A stretch of DNA of 9,451 bases from contig JAGQHH010000428.1 in assembly GCA_020431945.1 (NCBI GenBank), forward strand, positions 1-9,451, written 5' to 3'. Position 1 is the stretch's first letter. Each line of letters opens with the position of its first letter. This document shows, one piece after another, positions 6,370 to 9,451 of this stretch. The stretch comes from Cyanobacteria bacterium HKST-UBA02 (GTDB lineage Bacteria > Cyanobacteriota > Vampirovibrionia > Obscuribacterales > Obscuribacteraceae). The notes under the pieces were generated by a model. The model was not told the DNA's origin. It searched no databases and saw only the letters and a program-made list of their open reading frames with translations. The position numbers and the translations under genes are program-made.

Positions 6370-8238
6370 CTACTTGCCCGGTCTCTCCATCTCTTCGAGA
6401 ACCCTCTCGTAGAGCGGGTCATTTAGAAGCAGACGGCGGGTCGAGATTTTCAGACCCGGGAGTTTCTTTTTCAGGGCTTCGATACCGGCAGGAGTGATCA
6501 GGTCGCAACCGTTGACCTTGAGCATCTTCAGAGTCTTGACACGGGATAGTTTGAGCAGTCCCGCGTCATCGAGTCTTTTGTTGTCCGAGAGATCGAGGGA
6601 CTCCAGGGACAAACGAGATATATGAGAGAGACTGGTACCGTCCAGGTCCAGGGCCCCGAGACCGAGAATTCTGAGATTCTTCAAGCTATCGAGTACTTTC
6701 AGACCGGAAGAGTCGACGGCTGTGTGACCGATGTCGAGCCAGTATAAGAAAGGAAAAGAGGAAGCCGCCAGGGCCAGGCTTTTACTGGAGAGACCCCGGC
6801 AGTAGCTGATATCGAGACTGCTCAGACGATGAAGAACAGCAAGCTTTTCGAAGCCGCTATCAGTGATCGAATTGTGACCCAACCACAGACGCCGGAGATG
6901 GTCCATAGCAGCCACATATTCGAGATTCTGATCGGTGATGCCGGTCTCGCTGAGATCGAGCTCGGTCAACCGGTCGGGATTTATGTAGCGCAGGCCGGTT
7001 CCGGTCACCGGCGAGGAAGGCAGCCGCAGTGAGACAACATCCTTGTCCTTAAGGCTGGCCAGATCATCGTCGTCGATCTCGCTGAAACCGCTCACCCAGA
7101 AACTCTCAGAGAGCTCGGCAATCTTGTTCTTTCTGAAAGTCTTCTTCATCTGCTCGACTCTGGGGGAAGAGCGATGGTGACTATCTTTTTTGGTCAGCGA
7201 AATCTCAGGGCTGTGCGCCCAGGGGCGAACAATCATCGCCCAGGCGATCAGCCCGGCTACCGGCACCACAAGCGATATCATGAGCAGCCAGCGCCGACTC
7301 GCTGGTTCCCGGGGTGCCGGGATAGACAGATCATCAGATGAATCAGAAGATTGGGAGGCAATCAGCTCCAGAGCCTCATCCAGGGCATCGCGAAATTCAG
7401 ACATGCTCTGGAACCGCTCGTCAGGATCTTTAGCCAGGGCTCGCCCGGCAATCTGATTAACATGATCGGCAAATTCGGCAAATTCGGCAGCAAATCCGGG
7501 AAAACTCCCGGGGGAAAGCCCGGCGAAGGGCTCATGAAGGTGCATTTCGTAAGTTTCGAGAACCGAAGCTCCCTGAAAGGGCGGTTTTCCAGAAAGGGCG
7601 AAAACCAGGACACAACCGAGACTGTAAATGTCGCTTCGAGAATCGGCGGCTCTACCCGAAATCTGCTCCGGGCTTACATAATAAGGCGTTCCCAGGGGAC
7701 GGCCGGCCCGGGTGAGCTCGCCACCGCCATCCTCGATTCTGGCCAGTCCGAAATCGACCAGAAGGGGCTCCTTAATCCCATTCTCCTTTTCCACCAGCAT
7801 GATATTGCTTGGCTTGATATCCCGGTGGATAACGCCATGTTCGTGAGCATAAGCAAGGGCTTCAGCCACCCTCCTGATAGTGGAAAGGGCCACCGAGGGC
7901 TCCAGGGGATGGCCGCCGCTGACTGCTTCGAAAAGATTGCGCCCCGCCACCAGGTCCATGACCATATAGAGCTGGCCGTCCGGTCCGGCTCCGAAATCAA
8001 GGATCCCCACTATCCCCGGATGCGTTAGCCTGCTCGCCACCCGGGCTTCCCGCTGGAACCTGACAATCCGATCGTCTCTGGATTCCGGGTCCGAGAGCAC
8101 TTTGATTGCCACAGGCTTGCCCAGGGCCTTATCGACGGCGCTCAGCACCAGCCCGGAAGCGCCTTTGCCGATGAGACTCAGGCGTTCATAGCGCTCGCGC
8201 AGGAAATCCAGCTCTTCAGGCAGCTCACTATTAGCCAT
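6370..8238 (-). CDS. Receptor-like Ser/Thr protein kinase with transmembrane helix and leucine-rich repeats
   Basis: The protein has 622 residues and is intact. The kinase domain (about 17-290) has the glycine loop GKGASG (24-29), Lys46, helix-C Glu64, HRDIKPSN (138-145; Asp140, Asn145), DFG (162-164) and VSPE (188-191) in the place of APE, so it should be active. A Ser/Asp-rich linker (295-303) precedes a single membrane helix (about 317-337, WLLMISLVVPVAGLIAWAMIV). The extracytoplasmic part has a charged spacer, then LRRs of about 24 residues with ITDxGL-like turns (about 395-600), a PGLKI cap and a 27-residue tail. It is predicted to bind a ligand outside and phosphorylate Ser/Thr inside. 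It shares its whole layout with the frameshifted kinase at 3126-4948, so the two are paralogues. Start ATG 8238 has only a weak GAG nearby. No intrinsic terminator is visible after the stop. Confidence 0.93.
   Translation of the reverse strand: MANSELPEELDFLRERYERLSLIGKGASGLVLSAVDKALGKPVAIKVLSDPESRDDRIVRFQREARVASRLTHPGIVGILDFGAGPDGQLYMVMDLVAGRNLFEAVSGGHPLEPSVALSTIRRVAEALAYAHEHGVIHRDIKPSNIMLVEKENGIKEPLLVDFGLARIEDGGGELTRAGRPLGTPYYVSPEQISGRAADSRSDIYSLGCVLVFALSGKPPFQGASVLETYEMHLHEPFAGLSPGSFPGFAAEFAEFADHVNQIAGRALAKDPDERFQSMSEFRDALDEALELIASQSSDSSDDLSIPAPREPASRRWLLMISLVVPVAGLIAWAMIVRPWAHSPEISLTKKDSHHRSSPRVEQMKKTFRKNKIAELSESFWVSGFSEIDDDDLASLKDKDVVSLRLPSSPVTGTGLRYINPDRLTELDLSETGITDQNLEYVAAMDHLRRLWLGHNSITDSGFEKLAVLHRLSSLDISYCRGLSSKSLALAASSFPFLYWLDIGHTAVDSSGLKVLDSLKNLRILGLGALDLDGTSLSHISRLSLESLDLSDNKRLDDAGLLKLSRVKTLKMLKVNGCDLITPAGIEALKKKLPGLKISTRRLLLNDPLYERVLEEMERPGK
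7471..7488. repeat. Two tandem copies of a 9-bp unit in the kinase gene
   Basis: AAATTCGGC is repeated twice without a gap, preceded by a partial third match (GATCGGC). It is in frame and adds a three-residue unit to the protein, read as AEFAEFADHV in the kinase C-lobe. The pattern is typical of replication slippage. Confidence 0.7.
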
Positions 8239-8322
8239 AACTCATGATTTACCACACCTGAAGCCGCCCCCATACGTATTTTCACGGATTTACTTCCTGG
8301 TGAGGCTTATTACCATATAGAT
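8239..8322. promoter_or_regulatory. Divergent promoter region between LRR kinase and exported protein
   Basis: This 84-bp gap must hold promoters for both directions. For the rightward gene, TACCAT (8311-8316) and the overlapping TATAGA (8316-8321) are the only -10-like boxes. For the leftward kinase nothing clear is seen. It also contains an 8-bp palindrome ATACGTAT (8272-8279) and two direct copies of GATTTAC (8246-8252 and 8287-8293), 41 bp apart, about four helical turns. These short motifs may be chance. Confidence 0.3.
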
Positions 8323-9036
8323 ATGCTTGTTTTTCGAGGTCGGAAAGTGAACAGACGGTTGATTCTGGCAATGATAGCGCTTCTTCCCTGGCTGGGGTCC
8401 CAGGCGGCTCTGGCTGCCGAGAAGTCGCCTTTCAATGTGCCTGATAGCCTGGCACTCAGTCAGGCGCCTGCCGGCGCTATCGAGAGCGGCCGGCTCGAGC
8501 CCGTCATTCCTCTGGAAACCTCGACTACAGGCGTGGATATAGTCGATGATTCTCTGAAATATCACTCGGTGATGGATCCTTCCATGGCAATGCCCATGAC
8601 GCTCAACGGCAATGCCCAGATGAATCGTCCGCTGGTTGGCGCCGGCATTTATCAAATCCCACAGCAAGCCTCCCCCACGCCGATGCAGGCGGTTTCGAGT
8701 CCTGTTGCGACGACGAGCCCGGTTTCGACTGCGCAAGCAGCATCCCCGGGGAGCGGACCGAGCTTCACCCAGAAGCTCTCCCAGAGCCTCTGGCAGCAAG
8801 TGCCGACCATCAGCCCGGTGCCCATGGTGCCCATGACTCCTTATATGCAACCTGCTTATATGCCTTCGCCTTATATGCCCGCACCGGTCGTGCAAGTCGA
8901 TACCAAGCGCGCCATCGGTCTCATCGGCGCCACCGCCCTGATGGGCGCCTTCGTCCAGAACGGCGGCGTAGGCGGTCTCATGAAGTCCCTGGGCATGGAC
9001 AACCAGCGTCATATCCGCGGCAACGGCGGCTTCTGA
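8323..9036 (+). CDS. Exported Met/Pro-rich protein of unknown function
   Basis: The protein has 237 residues from ATG 8323, or 229 from GTG 8347. The GTG has GAGGT 6 nt upstream and begins NRRLILAMIALL, a standard signal peptide, so it is a serious alternative; the ATG has no SD site and would need a leaderless message. Cleavage is likely after ALA at 29-31. The mature part is low in complexity: a Met-rich stretch (MDPSMAMPMTLNGNAQM, about residues 84-100), a Ser/Thr/Pro/Ala/Gln linker, then a Met/Pro/Tyr region (about 162-190) with three five-residue repeats. The end is Gly-rich, with a short hydrophobic helix (AIGLIGATALMGAFV). I recognise no family. It is probably periplasmic or surface-associated. 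Met-rich motifs can bind Cu(I), but His and Cys are nearly absent. The next gene begins 20 bp downstream, so the two may be co-transcribed. Confidence 0.8.
   Translation: MLVFRGRKVNRRLILAMIALLPWLGSQAALAAEKSPFNVPDSLALSQAPAGAIESGRLEPVIPLETSTTGVDIVDDSLKYHSVMDPSMAMPMTLNGNAQMNRPLVGAGIYQIPQQASPTPMQAVSSPVATTSPVSTAQAASPGSGPSFTQKLSQSLWQQVPTISPVPMVPMTPYMQPAYMPSPYMPAPVVQVDTKRAIGLIGATALMGAFVQNGGVGGLMKSLGMDNQRHIRGNGGF
8839..8883 (+). repeat. Three tandem 15-bp repeats encoding PYMQP-AYMPS-PYMPA
   Basis: Copies at 8839-8853, 8854-8868 and 8869-8883 share the core CTTATATGC at the same phase and encode the unit [P/A]-Y-M-x-x (residues 173-187 counted from ATG 8323). The conserved nucleotide core suggests recent slippage or duplication rather than only protein-level constraint. 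Confidence 0.75.
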
Positions 9037-9042
9037 ATCTTC

Positions 9043-9048
9043 TATAAT
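9043..9048 (+). promoter_or_regulatory. Consensus -10 box (TATAAT) before the last gene
   Basis: A perfect TATAAT ends 8 bp before the ATG at 9057. Initiation about 7 nt past the box would fall at or next to the start codon, giving a leaderless mRNA. The GGAG at 9053-9056 abuts the ATG directly, too close to serve it as an SD site. No -35 box is visible about 17 bp upstream, inside the preceding gene. Confidence 0.45.
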
Positions 9049-9056
9049 AGCCGGAG

Positions 9057-9451
9057 ATGAAGAGTCTCCAGGTTAGCACTGTAATTTCCGTACTTTCTGT
9101 GCTCGCAGCGCTGCTTTGCTGTTTGCCTGCTTCGTGCGCAGCCGGGGAGAAAGCCTGGCTCTTCGAGCAGAAACACCAGATCTTCGGCCCCTGCAAAAAC
9201 TATGTGAGCAAGGATTTCTTCCGGGGCGACAATTTGCGCGAGGGGACCGTCTTCGTGCACCGCCGGGACGAGCCGCATTTCTACTGTTTCAACAAAGCCA
9301 AGAAAGTCTATTATCGCGGTGACGGCAAAAGCGCCGCCAAGCGTATCAGTCTCATGGCGATCATGGACAGGAACTCCGGTGAAGGATTCGACTGGAGCAA
9401 TGCCAAATGGCGACTGGTGGGCAAAGAAAAAATCGCCGGCATGGTAACGAG
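9057..9451 (+). CDS. Exported protein of unknown function, N-terminal part (3' end outside window)
   Basis: The frame is open from ATG 9057 to the window end, giving 131 residues. It starts with a Sec signal peptide (MKSLQVS, then a hydrophobic core about 8-24), with likely cleavage after SCA at 26-28. The Cys at 27 is preceded by PAS, a poor lipobox, so a lipoprotein is less likely but possible. The mature part visible here is basic and aromatic (AWLFEQKHQIFGPCKNYV, FVHRRDEPHFYCFNKAKK) and contains two Cys about 30 residues apart that could form a disulfide. I do not recognise the family. It follows the Met/Pro-rich exported protein gene by 20 bp on the same strand and has its own TATAAT box. 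Confidence 0.72.
   Translation, partial: MKSLQVSTVISVLSVLAALLCCLPASCAAGEKAWLFEQKHQIFGPCKNYVSKDFFRGDNLREGTVFVHRRDEPHFYCFNKAKKVYYRGDGKSAAKRISLMAIMDRNSGEGFDWSNAKWRLVGKEKIAGMVT

Noticed and set aside
7583..7606. 7-bp inverted repeat GGTTTTC/GAAAACC in the intact kinase gene.
   Set aside because: The stem is short and AT-rich, with no T-run and no link to a gene boundary; treated as chance.
7351..8028. 225-codon plus-strand frame inside the intact LRR kinase.
   Set aside because: The opposite strand carries all kinase catalytic motifs. This frame has no family features and is a shadow.
8290..9012. 240-codon minus-strand frame opposite the Met/Pro-rich exported protein, rich in His.
   Set aside because: His arises from Met (ATG) codons read backwards. 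It has no recognisable motifs or start signals, and it would overlap the promoter and all of a gene with a clear signal peptide.

Overview
The window is bacterial, about 55% GC by eye, and densely coded on both strands. It holds seven or eight genes and no tRNA, rRNA, CRISPR array, transposase, integrase or phage gene. The content is typical of a free-living bacterium with an elaborate envelope and many eukaryotic-like signalling proteins: two membrane-anchored Ser/Thr kinases with leucine-rich repeats, a zinc aminopeptidase fused to HEAT repeats, and three Sec-exported proteins. A lineage near the non-photosynthetic cyanobacteria (Vampirovibrionia/Melainabacteria, e.g. Obscuribacterales) fits best in my judgement, partly because the N-terminal region of the 395-residue secreted protein resembles a domain I associate with cyanobacterial exported proteins. 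Planctomycetota or Acidobacteriota cannot be excluded, and no phylogenetic marker is present.

Layout, left to right. 1-1658 (+): the C-terminal 551 residues of an M1-family aminopeptidase with HEAT repeats and a terminal coiled coil. 1876-3063 (+): an exported protein with a VirB10/TrbI-like beta region and a regular glycine zipper, closed by a strong intrinsic terminator at 3084-3112. 3126-4948 (-): Ser/Thr kinase, transmembrane segment and LRR region, interrupted by a one-base frameshift inside the kinase domain. 4992-5852 (+): an ATP-grasp ligase read divergently from that kinase across only 43 bp. 5828-6235 (-): a small unknown protein whose 3' end overlaps the ATP-grasp gene by 25 bp and whose promoter region carries a dyad. 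6370-8238 (-): an intact second LRR receptor kinase, paralogous to the first. 8323-9036 (+): a small exported Met/Pro-rich protein. 9057 to the end (+): the start of another exported protein, preceded by a perfect TATAAT box.

How the genes may work together is inference. The two kinases share the order kinase, one membrane helix, extracytoplasmic LRR, and a common C-terminal cap motif (PGLKI). They look like a duplicated pair of envelope receptors whose LRR faces outside and whose kinase faces the cytoplasm. Exported proteins flank them on both sides, and an ATP-grasp ligase plus a small unknown protein lie between them. Nothing in the sequence proves one pathway. The most testable ideas are an envelope-sensing kinase pair, and a ligase whose product or substrate is connected with that signalling.

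The observations most worth checking are the homopolymer-associated frameshift in the first kinase, the period-four glycine ladder, the perfect 10-bp hairpin inside the ATP-grasp gene, the promoter dyad at 6289-6311, and -10 boxes placed 8 bp before start codons, which suggest leaderless mRNAs.
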